Source: Actinomycetota bacterium (GTDB taxonomy: Bacteria; Actinomycetota; Actinomycetes; Nanopelagicales; Nanopelagicaceae). From it: a stretch of 64,000 bases of DNA. The stretch lies in NCBI GenBank assembly GCA_003569265.1, contig BGON01000002.1:1-64000 (forward strand), in the 5' to 3' direction. Both the position numbers and the translations under genes were made by a program. The notes below the pieces were generated by a model. It saw only the letters and a program-made list of their open reading frames with translations. It had not been told where the DNA came from and searched no databases. This document shows, piece after piece, positions 28,253 to 37,342 of the stretch. Position 1 is the stretch's first letter. Every line of letters begins with the position of its first letter.

Positions 28253-30103
28253 GTCTTGGCGGTTATAGAGATCTGCATATAGACCACCGAATGCAACAAG
28301 TTCATCGTGTTTTCCGCGCTCTACTATTTGGCCTTTTTCAAGAACGAGAATCTGATCAGCATCTCGCACAGTACTCAATCGGTGGGCAATAACAATGCTG
28401 GTGCGGCCCTTGAGTGCGCTCTGCAACGCAGCCTGAACTAATGCCTCATTCTCTGAATCCAAATGCGCAGTTGCCTCATCAAGAATGACAACCGAAGGAG
28501 ACTTCAGAAGTAAGCGAGCAATAGCCAAGCGCTGCTTTTCTCCACCAGATAGACGGTGTCCTCGCTCTCCCACCATCGTGTCTAGCCCATTAGGCAAAGA
28601 CTTAATCAACTCCCAAATCTGTGCTGACTCACAAGCAACCCGCATTTCATCCTCTGTTGCATCGTTTTTCGCATAGCGTAAGTTTTCAGCAATAGTCTCG
28701 TGGAATAAGTGTGCATCCTGCATAACAACACCAATTGCACCACGCAAAGACTGAAGAGTCAGATCACGTATGTCATGACCATCAATCTCAATTGCACCTG
28801 CTGTAACGTCATAGAGTCGTGGTAACAAAGCGCTAATAGTTGTCTTACCGGCACCTGAGGGTCCAACTAATGCAGTTAAAGTTCCCGGTGCTGCAGTAAA
28901 TGAAAGGCCGCGAAGTACTTCCCCACTTTGAATCGTTTCAGGCTTAGCTGCAGATTCAAGGGATGCCAGTGAGATCTCTTCAGCTCGAGGATATGAAAAA
29001 CTCACATCCTTGAACTCAATCTTTGGGTGAGTTGGTTTCAACTCAATCGCATTCTCACGATTCTTAACCATTGGTTCTAGGTCTAATACTTCAAAAACAC
29101 GTTCAAATGAAACAAGTGATGTCATAACATCGATTCGTACATTTGATAATGCAGTGAGCGGACCATAAAGTCTTGCTAGCAGGGCAGTAATCGCTAGCAA
29201 TGTTCCAACGGTTACTCCACCGTTAATAGCTAAATGTCCACCAATACCGTAGGCGAAAGCTGTTGCAATAGCGGCAACACTTGTGAGTGCAATAAAGAAT
29301 AGGCGATTGAGCATTGCCATCTTGATACCAATATCGGCCACCTTGCGCGCTCTGGATCGAAAGTATTCGCGCTCTCTATCCGGCTCACCATAGAGTGAAA
29401 CGAGCATTGCGCCAGAAACATTAAAGCGCTCAGTCATCGTGCTCGACATCTCAGCATTGGTATTAAAGGAATCACGAGTTAACTCTTGAAGTTTGCGGCC
29501 AACCCATTTAGTCGGGATGAGAAATGCTGGCAGTAGGAGAAGTGAAAAAATCGTAATCTGCCAAGATAAAATCATCATGGTCACACCCACGAGAACTAAG
29601 CTCACAACATTGCTAACAAGGCCTGACAATGTGGCAGTAAAGGCTTGTTGAGCTCCCATGACATCGGAATTGATTCTAGAAATAAGGGCACCAGTTTGTG
29701 TGCGAGTGAAGAAAGCTATTGATTGTTTTTGCACATGTCCGAACACTAAAGAGCGAAGATCATAGATAAGACCTTCACCGATTCGCGAAGAGAAATAACG
29801 TCCCAGCATGCTCATCGCCGCATCAGCAACAGCAAGTAATCCAACATAGATAGCTAGCCGAGTAACTAATTCACTATCTTTAGGAATCACGCCTTCATCG
29901 ATGAGTTGGCGCAAAAGTAAAGGTGTGGCAACAATTAACGCGGCATCGATAACTACAGTGAAGAGAAAGATCCAAATACTAAGGCGATATGGTTTTGCGA
30001 AAGTAAAGATTCGCTTTACCGTTCCGGCCTTGAGTTTTTGCTGCTTGACTGATGGATCTGCGGTCATAGACCTGTGGGTCATCCAAGCCGCATGCATTGA
30101 CAT
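28232..30103 (-). CDS. ABC transporter, fused permease and ATPase (exporter type)
   Basis: A 623-residue half-transporter. The N-terminal two-thirds hold six membrane helices (~40-330) of the type-1 exporter fold. The ATPase domain follows (~365-610) with Walker A GPSGAGKTTISALLPR, Q-loop VVMQDAHLFHE, signature LSGGEKQRLAIARLLL, Walker B SVVILDEATAHLDSENEALV and H-loop AHRLSTV. It would act as a homodimer; substrate unknown (lipid, peptide or drug). It lies 24 bases after sufT and may be read through from the suf operon. The start could be the ATG at 30067 (MTADPSVK). Its 3' end overlaps SURF1. Confidence 0.9.
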   Translation of the reverse strand: MSMHAAWMTHRSMTADPSVKQQKLKAGTVKRIFTFAKPYRLSIWIFLFTVVIDAALIVATPLLLRQLIDEGVIPKDSELVTRLAIYVGLLAVADAAMSMLGRYFSSRIGEGLIYDLRSLVFGHVQKQSIAFFTRTQTGALISRINSDVMGAQQAFTATLSGLVSNVVSLVLVGVTMMILSWQITIFSLLLLPAFLIPTKWVGRKLQELTRDSFNTNAEMSSTMTERFNVSGAMLVSLYGEPDREREYFRSRARKVADIGIKMAMLNRLFFIALTSVAAIATAFAYGIGGHLAINGGVTVGTLLAITALLARLYGPLTALSNVRIDVMTSLVSFERVFEVLDLEPMVKNRENAIELKPTHPKIEFKDVSFSYPRAEEISLASLESAAKPETIQSGEVLRGLSFTAAPGTLTALVGPSGAGKTTISALLPRLYDVTAGAIEIDGHDIRDLTLQSLRGAIGVVMQDAHLFHETIAENLRYAKNDATEDEMRVACESAQIWELIKSLPNGLDTMVGERGHRLSGGEKQRLAIARLLLKSPSVVILDEATAHLDSENEALVQAALQSALKGRTSIVIAHRLSTVRDADQILVLEKGQIVERGKHDELVAFGGLYADLYNRQDLTGAAN

Positions 30104-30127
30104 GTGACTACCTTATTGAGTTATACC

Positions 30128-30439
30128 TCAGACAGTAAAACCGAGAGCGCGAAGCTGATCTCTTCCGTCATCAGAAATCTTGTCTGGACCCCAGGGTGGC
30201 ATCCAAACCCAGTTAATCTTCACATCAGTAGTCATACCCGCTAACGCTGAACGGGTCTGATCCTCAATAACATCTTGTAGTGGACATGCAGCTGAAGTAA
30301 GTGTCATATTCAATATTGCAATATTGGCTTCATCAACCATAACGTCATAAATTAAACCTAAGTCAACAACGTTAATTCCCAATTCTGGGTCGACAACATC
30401 CTTCATTGCCTCTGTTACATCTTCAACACTCGTTGTCAT
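30128..30439 (-). CDS. sufT: SufT, MIP18/DUF59 family Fe-S maturation protein
   Basis: Auxiliary factor in Fe-S cluster maturation, needed mainly under high Fe-S demand in other bacteria. The 103 residues show VVDPELGINVVDLGLIYDV, MTLTSAACPLQDVIED with the conserved Cys, and the C-terminal WVWMPPWGPDKISDDGRDQL. Last gene of sufR-B-D-Rieske-C-S-U-T, overlapping sufU by 4 bases. Confidence 0.93.
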   Translation of the reverse strand: MTTSVEDVTEAMKDVVDPELGINVVDLGLIYDVMVDEANIAILNMTLTSAACPLQDVIEDQTRSALAGMTTDVKINWVWMPPWGPDKISDDGRDQLRALGFTV

Positions 30440-30879
30440 TTGCTCTCTCCCTGTGACTGAATCGCTGCATCTTTAAAGGCCATCCAACCAAGCAGTGCAC
30501 ACTTTACACGACCTGGAAACTTTGAAACTCCAGCAAATACCACTGCATCCTCAAGGACTTCTGGGTCTCCTGTTGCAGTTCCCTTACTAGCCATGAGTTC
30601 TGAGAAAGCGTTCACAACTACCTCTGCCTGTGAAAATGTCTTGCCTGTTAACAATTCGCTCAGCATTGAAACGCTGGCCTGTGAAATTGAACAGCCCTGG
30701 CCATCCCATGAAATCCCTGAAACCAAACCATCTGAGACCGTCAAGTTGAGAGTGATTTCATCTCCACAACTGGGATTAACGTGATGAACTTGGGCTGAAT
30801 AATCGCTGCGCAGACCTTTGTGTTGTGGATGCTTGTAGTGATCCAGAATCACTTCTTGATATAAAGAGTCCAGCTCCAT
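30436..30879 (-). CDS. sufU: SufU, zinc-dependent sulfur acceptor
   Basis: SufU accepts sulfur from the SufS persulfide, using a zinc site, and passes it to SufB. The 147 residues contain the three zinc Cys: VNPSCGDEITL, GQGCSISQASVSML and PGRVKCALLGW, with the Asp ligand next to the first. It begins with LYQEVILDHYKHPQHKGL, the family start. Length and Cys order are SufU-like, not IscU. Overlaps sufS upstream by one base and sufT downstream by 4. Confidence 0.95.
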   Translation of the reverse strand: MELDSLYQEVILDHYKHPQHKGLRSDYSAQVHHVNPSCGDEITLNLTVSDGLVSGISWDGQGCSISQASVSMLSELLTGKTFSQAEVVVNAFSELMASKGTATGDPEVLEDAVVFAGVSKFPGRVKCALLGWMAFKDAAIQSQGESK

Positions 30880-32129
30880 CAGAATTTACCAAAGTACTTC
30901 TGTGCTCCCAACAAGGAATCGACTAACGCGTCAACGTCACGCTCGTCGTTGTAGAGATAGAACGAAGCACGTGTTGTCGCTGGAACATTCATAACTTTGG
31001 CTAATGGCCAAGCACAATGATGACCTGTGCGAACTGCAATCCCCTGGCTATCTACATACTGACCAACATCGTGCGGATGAATATCGTTTATAGTGAAAGA
31101 GAGAGCCGCCCCACGTTCAACATTATCTTGTGGGCCAACTAATCGAAGGCCAGGAATTTGTAGAAGTTTTTCGAGCGCATATCCCGTTAAAGATCGCTCA
31201 TGCTGGGCAATTGCATCCATACCAATGTTGGAAAGGTATTTCAGCGCAGCACCCAACCCAACAGCTTGGGCCATGTTCGGAACACCTGCTTCAAACTTTT
31301 GTGGTGCTTGTGTCCATGTAGCGCTCTCCATTGTCACAGCTGTCACCATTGAGCCACCTGTTAAAAACGGCGGCAACTCTCTGAGTAATTCAGATTTGCC
31401 CCAGAGAACTCCAACCCCCGTTGGGCCTACTGCTTTATGACCTGAAAAGGCTAAAAAGTCCACGTCTAGTTCGGCAACGTTCACACTCATATGGGGAACT
31501 GATTGACAGGCATCAAGTACCACTACTGCACCAACCTTATGTGCACGCTTAACAATTGCTTCTAATGGAATAATAGTTCCTAAAACATTTGATTGGTGTG
31601 TAATCGCAACGACTTTTGTATTCGCCGTAATGATCTGATCAATGTTTGAGAGATCTAACCTTGAATCTTGATTGACTTTAAACCACTTGAGCTGAGCCCC
31701 GGTGCGCTTGGCTAACTGCTGCCAAGGAATCAGGTTTGCGTGGTGCTCCATCTCAGAGACAACGATGGAATCAGATGCAGTTAATGCAAAGCGATTTCCT
31801 GCCTCGGCATTACCCATTGCATATGCAACTAGATTGAGTGACTCCGTGGCGTTTTTGGTAAAGATAATCTCATTATCTTTTGCACCTAAAAACTCGGCAA
31901 CAATAGCTCGAGCTCCTTCGTAGGCATCTGTCGCCTCTTCAGCTAGTTGGTGCGCCCCGCGGTGAACAGCAGCATTGTGCTTTGAGTAGAACTCACTTTC
32001 AGCGTTAATTACCACCCACGGTTTTTGGGAAGTAGCACCGCTATCTAAGTAGACAAGCCTTTTTCCATCGCGAATAGTACGTTCAAAGATTGGGAAATCT
32101 TTACGTACATCGGCAACAGAAAAACTCAT
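30879..32129 (-). CDS. sufS: Cysteine desulfurase SufS
   Basis: PLP enzyme that takes sulfur from cysteine for Fe-S assembly. The 416 residues include LVYLDSGATSQKPWVVI near the N-terminus, the ATESLNLVAYAMG region, VVLDACQSVPHM, the PLP Lys in FSGHKAVGPTGVGVLWG (~230) and the catalytic Cys in RTGHHCAWPL (~365), the type II desulfurase arrangement that needs SufU. It starts 7 bases after the sufC stop and overlaps sufU by one base. Confidence 0.96.
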   Translation of the reverse strand: MSFSVADVRKDFPIFERTIRDGKRLVYLDSGATSQKPWVVINAESEFYSKHNAAVHRGAHQLAEEATDAYEGARAIVAEFLGAKDNEIIFTKNATESLNLVAYAMGNAEAGNRFALTASDSIVVSEMEHHANLIPWQQLAKRTGAQLKWFKVNQDSRLDLSNIDQIITANTKVVAITHQSNVLGTIIPLEAIVKRAHKVGAVVVLDACQSVPHMSVNVAELDVDFLAFSGHKAVGPTGVGVLWGKSELLRELPPFLTGGSMVTAVTMESATWTQAPQKFEAGVPNMAQAVGLGAALKYLSNIGMDAIAQHERSLTGYALEKLLQIPGLRLVGPQDNVERGAALSFTINDIHPHDVGQYVDSQGIAVRTGHHCAWPLAKVMNVPATTRASFYLYNDERDVDALVDSLLGAQKYFGKF

Positions 32130-32136
32130 TAGATCC

Positions 32137-32889
32137 TTACTTGCTCACGTAATCTGCGTAGCCATTGGCCTCTAGCTTGTCTGCTAGATCTGGTCCACCC
32201 TCTTCAACGATTTTGCCGTTAGCAAAAACATGAACAAAGTCAGGCTTGATGTACTTCAAGATACGTGTGTAGTGAGTAATCAATAGAACGCCTAAATCAT
32301 TATTGGCCTTTGCGCGGTTAACACCTTCAGAAACGATACGAAGAGCATCAACATCTAACCCTGAATCTGTCTCGTCAAGGATTGCCATCTTTGGCTTCAA
32401 GAGCTCAAGCTGCATGATTTCATGGCGCTTCTTTTCTCCGCCAGAAAATCCTTCATTAACATTTCGAGTAGCAAATGCTGGATCCATATTCAACGCTTCC
32501 ATTGCACCCTTAACTTCAGCAACCCATGTACGAAGCTTTGGAGCTTCACCACGAAGTGCTGTTGCTGCTGTGCGAAGGAAGTTAGAGACTGAAACACCTG
32601 GAACTTCCACTGGATACTGCATCGCTAGGAACAAGCCCGCCTTAGCGCGCTCATCAACTGTCATATCCAAAACATCTGCGCCGTCCAGTGTTACAGAACC
32701 ATCTGTGATTGTGTACTTAGGGTGGCCTGCAATTGAGTAAGCAAGAGTTGATTTACCAGATCCGTTAGGGCCCATGATTGCATGTGTTTCACCAGACTTA
32801 ATAGTTAGGTCAACACCCTTAAGAATTTCAACACTACCATTTTCAGTATTAACTGATACGTGTAGTCCGCGAATTTCTAGAACGCTCAT
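32137..32889 (-). CDS. sufC: SufC, ATPase of the Fe-S scaffold complex
   Basis: ABC-type ATPase that works with SufB and SufD in the SufBC2D scaffold, where ATP use opens the site for cluster building. The 250 residues hold Walker A MGPNGSGKSTLAYSIAGHP (~38-56), Q-loop LFLAMQYPVEVPGVSVSNFL, signature GFSGGEKKRHEIMQLELL, Walker B MAILDETDSGLDVDALRIV and the H-loop TH. It is soluble and not a transporter. It lies between the Rieske gene and sufS. Confidence 0.96.
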   Translation of the reverse strand: MSVLEIRGLHVSVNTENGSVEILKGVDLTIKSGETHAIMGPNGSGKSTLAYSIAGHPKYTITDGSVTLDGADVLDMTVDERAKAGLFLAMQYPVEVPGVSVSNFLRTAATALRGEAPKLRTWVAEVKGAMEALNMDPAFATRNVNEGFSGGEKKRHEIMQLELLKPKMAILDETDSGLDVDALRIVSEGVNRAKANNDLGVLLITHYTRILKYIKPDFVHVFANGKIVEEGGPDLADKLEANGYADYVSK

Positions 32890-32913
32890 TATTTTCTCTC
32901 TTCTACTCGTGTA

Positions 32914-33210
32914 CTAAATTTCAACCGTGACGGAATTTCCGTCGATCTTCACTGCATATGTTTGAAGGCTTATATTTGCCGGTAAAGTCAAGGCCACACC
33001 GGTACGTAAATCAAACTCAGCACCATGTAGCCAGCATTCAATTTTGAAATCTGTTATTTCACCCTCTGATAAAGATGCCTCAGAGTGAGAGCACGTATCA
33101 TCAATAGCAAATACCTCATCGCCAACTCTGGCAACGCAGATGGTTTTGCCATCTTTTTCAATCTTGACCGGCTTGCCGACCTCTAATTGATCCAACATCA
33201 TGTCGGCCAT
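32914..33210 (-). CDS. Rieske-type [2Fe-2S] ferredoxin in the suf operon
   Basis: A 98-residue single-domain protein with both cluster motifs: CSH in DDTCSHSEASLSEGEI and CWLHGAEFDLRTG, two Cys and two His. It resembles the Rieske ferredoxin subunits of ring-hydroxylating dioxygenases, but the gene's place between sufD and sufC is standard in many actinobacteria and points to an electron-transfer or quality role in cluster assembly. It directly follows the sufD stop. Confidence 0.9.
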   Translation of the reverse strand: MADMMLDQLEVGKPVKIEKDGKTICVARVGDEVFAIDDTCSHSEASLSEGEITDFKIECWLHGAEFDLRTGVALTLPANISLQTYAVKIDGNSVTVEI

Positions 33211-34293
33211 TTACGCACCAGCTCTTTCAAGTTCGCCATCAATGCGCTCCATAAGGCGCTCTTGTACTTCTTCATCTCCGATTTCGGTGATGATCTCATT
33301 AAAGAAACCACGAACAACTAGGCGGCGGGCGTTTTCTAGCGTGATTCCTCGTGACATCAAGTAGAACAACTGCTCATCATCAAAGCGGCCGGTGGTACTT
33401 GCGTGTCCGGCACCAACGATTTCACCAGTTTCAATCTCTAGGTTTGGAACAGAATCAGCGCGTGCTCCATCTGTCAGCAAAAGATTTCTATTGAGCTCAT
33501 AGGTGTCAGTACCCTCAGCAACTGCGCGGATCAAAACATCACCAATCCACACTGTGTGAGCATCTTTTCCAGCAAGTGCGCCTTTGAAGTTCACTCGTGA
33601 TTTTGCGTTTGGTACAGCGTGATCAACGTGCATACGATGCTCAAAGAACTGCCCAGTCGTTGCGAAATACACACCAAGAAGTTCTGCTGATGCACCAGGT
33701 GCAGTGAATTCTACAGTTGGAAGGATACGTACGACATCTCCCCCAACGGTTACTGTGATTGATTTGAATGTTGCATCTTTATCAACCACAGCATGGTGAC
33801 GGGCTGTGTAGACACTCTTTGAATCAAACTCTTGTAGTGAGACGAAAGTCAGCGATGAGCCAGGAGCCAATGAAATCTCTAGATCTTCTGCAAGCAATGT
33901 ATCGCCAATGTTTTCAACGATTATTGTTGCGACAGCATGAGTGCCTAGTGAAATACGCACTCTTGAAAGTTCAGCTGAATCAAGGGCGCCTGCTGAGCGA
34001 GTCAAAAAAATTGGCTCTTTAATTTCAGCATTCGCATCAATAGAAAGATGTGCAACATCAGAGACTTCTCCGCGGATGCGCTCAATGATGACATCATCGC
34101 TCACAGCAAGAGGTGCCAAAGATTCGCGAGTAAAGCTGGCACCCTTAGGTAATCCCGCTTTGGTTACAAGGGAGTTACGCTCTGTAACGACAGCCGAACC
34201 ATCATGTAAACCGCGCAAGCGCTTTAGCGGTGTAAATCGCCAAGCCTCTTCGCGCCCCGTTGGGGTTAAGTAATTAGTTGCTAAAACAGACAT
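33211..34293 (-). CDS. sufD: SufD, Fe-S scaffold subunit
   Basis: Beta-helix partner of SufB in the SufBC2D complex, involved in iron entry. The 360 residues start with a helical region (TPTGREEAWRFTPLKRLRG) and continue in beta-helix repeats such as HRMHVDHAVPNAKSRVNFKG and NRNLLLTDGARADSVPNLEI, ending with the SufC-binding helix region FYLMSRGITLENARRLVVRG. The ATG overlaps the sufB stop by one base (TAATG). Confidence 0.94.
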   Translation of the reverse strand: MSVLATNYLTPTGREEAWRFTPLKRLRGLHDGSAVVTERNSLVTKAGLPKGASFTRESLAPLAVSDDVIIERIRGEVSDVAHLSIDANAEIKEPIFLTRSAGALDSAELSRVRISLGTHAVATIIVENIGDTLLAEDLEISLAPGSSLTFVSLQEFDSKSVYTARHHAVVDKDATFKSITVTVGGDVVRILPTVEFTAPGASAELLGVYFATTGQFFEHRMHVDHAVPNAKSRVNFKGALAGKDAHTVWIGDVLIRAVAEGTDTYELNRNLLLTDGARADSVPNLEIETGEIVGAGHASTTGRFDDEQLFYLMSRGITLENARRLVVRGFFNEIITEIGDEEVQERLMERIDGELERAGA

Positions 34294-35702
34294 TAACCAA
34301 CGGCGCCTTCCATTTGAAGTTCAATGAGGCGATTGAGCTCAAGGGCATATTCCATAGGTAGCTCACGTGCAATTGGCTCAATGAATCCACGGACAATCAT
34401 GGCCATAGCTTCATCTTCGGTTAAGCCGCGAGACATCAAATAGAAGAGCTGATCATCAGAGATTTTTGAAACAGTTGCTTCATGGCCCATTGAGACATCA
34501 TCTTCACGGATATCAACATATGGATATGTGTCAGATCGAGAGATTGTGTCAACTAGAAGGGCGTCGCACTTCACAGTGCTCTTAGAGTGATGTGCACCCT
34601 CTTGAACTTGAACAAGTCCACGATATGAAGTACGTCCACCATTTCTTGCAACAGATTTAGAGATAACAGATGATGATGTGTATGGCGCAGCGTGAACCAT
34701 CTTTGCACCAGAATCTTGGTGTTGACCTTCTCCGGCAAAAGCAAGAGATAAAGTCTCACCCTTTGCATGTGGACCCATCAAAAAGATTGCTGGGTACTTC
34801 ATGGTGACCTTAGAGCCGATGTTTCCATCAACCCATTCCATAGTTGCACCCTCAGCACATGTTGCGCGCTTGGTAACCAAGTTGTAAACGTTATTCGACC
34901 AGTTTTGAATTGTTGTGTAACGTACGCGCGCACCCTTTTTCACAATGATCTCGACTACAGCTGAGTGAAGTGAATCTGACTTGTAAATAGGAGCAGTACA
35001 GCCCTCTACATAGTGAATGTATGAATCCTCATCAGCGATGATCAATGTGCGCTCAAACTGGCCCATGTTCTCAGTGTTAATGCGGAAATATGCCTGCAAA
35101 GGAATATCTACGTGAACGCCCTTTGGAACATAGATAAATGAACCACCAGACCACACAGATGTATTAAGAGCTGCGAACTTGTTATCTCCCACTGGGATAA
35201 CTGTGCCGAAGTACTCTTTAAATAGCTCTGGATGCTGCTTGAGCGCGCTATCTGTATCAAGGAAAATTACGCCTTGCTTCTCTAGATCCTCACGGATTGA
35301 GTGATAGACGACCTCTGATTCGTATTGAGCCGCAACACCAGAAACTAAGCGCTGTTTTTCAGCTTCAGGGATACCTAGACGATCGTATGTGTTCTTAATT
35401 TCATCTGGCAGGTCATCCCACGTTGCAGCCTGCTTTTCGGTGGAGCGCACAAAGTATTTGATCGTGTCGAAGAAAATTCCAGAGAGATCTGAACCCCAGT
35501 TTGGCATTGGCTTTTTCTCAAATAAAGCAAGGCCCTTTAAGCGAAGGTCTAGCATCCACTGAGGCTCGGATTTCTTAGAGGAGATGTCGCGCACGACATC
35601 CTCACTCAGGCCGCGCTTAGCATTAGTGCCTACATCGCTTTTATCGGACCAACCGTATTCATAGTTGCCGATACCTTCTAGTTCTGGATGTGCAATAGTC
35701 AT
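34293..35702 (-). CDS. sufB: SufB, Fe-S scaffold subunit
   Basis: Main scaffold subunit on which clusters form. The 469 residues contain [20 protein letters not shown], the [20 protein letters not shown] and [20 protein letters not shown] segments (this Cys is in the sulfur-transfer path) and [20 protein letters not shown] with the NVKCDALL-like stretch [12 protein letters not shown] chose the ATG at 35700-35702, which overlaps the sufR stop as ATGA and gives [20 protein letters not shown], the family start; an upstream alternative would intrude into sufR. Confidence 0.95.
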   Translation of the reverse strand: MTIAHPELEGIGNYEYGWSDKSDVGTNAKRGLSEDVVRDISSKKSEPQWMLDLRLKGLALFEKKPMPNWGSDLSGIFFDTIKYFVRSTEKQAATWDDLPDEIKNTYDRLGIPEAEKQRLVSGVAAQYESEVVYHSIREDLEKQGVIFLDTDSALKQHPELFKEYFGTVIPVGDNKFAALNTSVWSGGSFIYVPKGVHVDIPLQAYFRINTENMGQFERTLIIADEDSYIHYVEGCTAPIYKSDSLHSAVVEIIVKKGARVRYTTIQNWSNNVYNLVTKRATCAEGATMEWVDGNIGSKVTMKYPAIFLMGPHAKGETLSLAFAGEGQHQDSGAKMVHAAPYTSSSVISKSVARNGGRTSYRGLVQVQEGAHHSKSTVKCDALLVDTISRSDTYPYVDIREDDVSMGHEATVSKISDDQLFYLMSRGLTEDEAMAMIVRGFIEPIARELPMEYALELNRLIELQMEGAVG

Positions 35703-36379
35703 GCGCGTACCTTTCGCTTCGTTGCTGTTGTTGTTGTGGGTATAAAAGTTGTGCACACTCCATCACCGTGGGCAATTGTTGCAAGACGTTGAACGTGAGT
35801 GCCTAAAATACGTGAGAGTGCTTCAGTCTCAGCCTCACATAGTTGAGGAAATTCTGAAGCAACGTGTGCAATGGGACAGTGATGTTGACAGAGCTCTTCA
35901 CCCATTGGCTTTTTAGCAATACTGGCGGCATAGCCCTGTTCAGTTAGAAATTGGGCAAGGGCTTCGCTCTTATTACTTTTCTTTTCCAGAGCAAGCATTG
36001 CTTTTCTTTCGATATCGTCAGCGCGCAATTGCGCAAAACCTGAAACCAAGTGTGCGCCAGATTGCGCCGACATAAATTTCAAAGCCGCTACCGCTAAATC
36101 ATCATAGGAATGTTCAAACTGTTCACGGCCTTTATCGCTCATAACAAATACTTTTGAAGGTCGACCTCTGCCACGATTAATCGCAGAGTGCGGTTCGCGT
36201 GCCTGCAGAACACCGTCTGCAACAAGTAGATCAAGGTGGCGACGAATACCAGCTGGAGTTAGACCTAAACGCTGTCCAAGAACTGCAGCCGTTGATGGGC
36301 CATTTTCTAAAATGGAGCGCGCGACCAGGTCCCGGGTGCGAAGATCATCACCTGGAACTGGGCTTGTTTGGCCACTCAT
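35699..36379 (-). CDS. sufR: SufR, Fe-S-sensing repressor of the suf operon
   Basis: A 226-residue repressor with an N-terminal winged helix (~17-62, [20 protein letters not shown]) and a C-terminal cluster-binding domain with Cys164, Cys168, Cys181 and Cys209 ([17 protein letters not shown]). Holo-SufR represses suf genes when Fe-S supply is adequate. I chose the ATG at 36377-36379 over an upstream GTG (36421): the upstream frame would cover the operator, and a TAGTGT hexamer ends 7 bases before this ATG. It overlaps sufB by 4 bases and is divergent from ctaA. Confidence 0.93.
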   Translation of the reverse strand: MSGQTSPVPGDDLRTRDLVARSILENGPSTAAVLGQRLGLTPAGIRRHLDLLVADGVLQAREPHSAINRGRGRPSKVFVMSDKGREQFEHSYDDLAVAALKFMSAQSGAHLVSGFAQLRADDIERKAMLALEKKSNKSEALAQFLTEQGYAASIAKKPMGEELCQHHCPIAHVASEFPQLCEAETEALSRILGTHVQRLATIAHGDGVCTTFIPTTTTATKRKVRA

Positions 36380-36384
36380 TTTCA

Positions 36385-36411
36385 CAACACTATTGTGTCG
36401 TAATTCGACAC
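36385..36411 (-). promoter_or_regulatory. Candidate SufR operator over the sufR promoter
   Basis: Three CRACAC half-sites in alternating orientation: CAACAC (36385-36390), GTGTCG (36395-36400) and CGACAC (36406-36411), giving two overlapping inverted repeats with spacers of 4 and 5 bases. The probable sufR -10 (TAGTGT, 36387-36392) lies inside the first. Autorepression by SufR is the natural reading. Confidence 0.6.
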
Positions 36412-36448
36412 CTTCGGCCACTCGGCCCGCCTGAGCGCCCGGTAGCCA

Positions 36449-36454
36449 TAGGGT
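36449..36454 (+). promoter_or_regulatory. ctaA promoter -10 element (leaderless)
   Basis: TAGGGT ends 6 bases before the ctaA ATG at 36461, the leaderless spacing seen repeatedly here. No -35 is visible. Confidence 0.4.
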
Positions 36455-36460
36455 TGAGCC

Positions 36461-37342
36461 ATGGCATCCATGCGCGCGGCTCGGGCACTTTCTCCTCTTT
36501 CCCTGGCCCTGCTGATCTCCCAGGCTGCGATCGTTGTAACCGGAGGCGCTGTCCGACTAACAGGCTCAGGCCTTGGCTGCCCAACCTGGCCTGAGTGCAC
36601 ACCGGGTTCCTATTTTCCGGTTGAGAATCAAGTTGAAGGCGTATTTCATTCATGGATTGAATTTGGTAATCGACTACTTACTTTTGTTCTCGTTCTCTTT
36701 GCATTAGCTACTTTGATCGCAGTGGTGCGTTCAGGGAGAAAAGATCTGCGCATACTTTCAGCTGGGCAGTTTTTAGGAATATTTGGTCAAGGAGTTCTAG
36801 GCGGAATCACAGTATTGACTAATCTCAATCCACTCACAGTTGCCGCCCATTTCCTACTATCGATAATTTTGATTGCTGGAGCCACTTCTCTTCATTCACG
36901 ACGCAAAAGGGCTGCGGTAAAAACTCAAGTTAGCGCAGGATTAAATCGCTATTCAAAATTTCACATCCTGTGGGCTGCTCTTGTCATTGCCTTAGGTACA
37001 ATTGTTACTGCAGTAGGTCCTCATGCTGGAGATAGAGATGTACCCCGCCTGGATCTAAAAATCCAAGAGATAACACGCATGCACTCTATCTCTGTATATG
37101 TTCTAATTTTATTTTCGATTGCTTATTACATGCGCAAAGATATGTCTAGGCTTACAAAAAGACGTCTCCGTATTTTTTTCGGTATTTCACTTGCTCAAGG
37201 AATCCTCGGCTACATCCAATACTTCCTTGGTGTACCAGAGTTATTGGTTGCACTTCATATCTTAGGTTCTACTTTAGTTTGGATTGCGGCGTGGCAAATC
37301 TGGTTATCCGTTCAATTTAAAGACAAGGAAATAGCTCAATGA
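36461..37342 (+). CDS. ctaA: Heme A synthase (CtaA/COX15 family)
   Basis: Membrane enzyme that oxidises a methyl group of heme O to the formyl of heme A for cytochrome oxidase. The 293 residues form eight predicted helices with the four conserved His in GVFHSWIEFGNRLL, LTVAAHFLLSI, ITRMHSISVYV and LVALHILGSTLVW. The first extracytoplasmic loop has the Cys pair GCPTWPEC seen in Bacillus-type CtaA. The end overlaps tkt by 4 bases. ctaB, which supplies heme O and normally sits between ctaA and tkt, is not here. A second ATG at 36470 could also be used. Confidence 0.93.
   Translation: MASMRAARALSPLSLALLISQAAIVVTGGAVRLTGSGLGCPTWPECTPGSYFPVENQVEGVFHSWIEFGNRLLTFVLVLFALATLIAVVRSGRKDLRILSAGQFLGIFGQGVLGGITVLTNLNPLTVAAHFLLSIILIAGATSLHSRRKRAAVKTQVSAGLNRYSKFHILWAALVIALGTIVTAVGPHAGDRDVPRLDLKIQEITRMHSISVYVLILFSIAYYMRKDMSRLTKRRLRIFFGISLAQGILGYIQYFLGVPELLVALHILGSTLVWIAAWQIWLSVQFKDKEIAQ

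Noticed and set aside
34293-35756. Longer SufB start at 35756
   Set aside because: The extra 18 residues are low-complexity, read through the sufR 3' end, and the ATGA-coupled start at 35702 matches the family.
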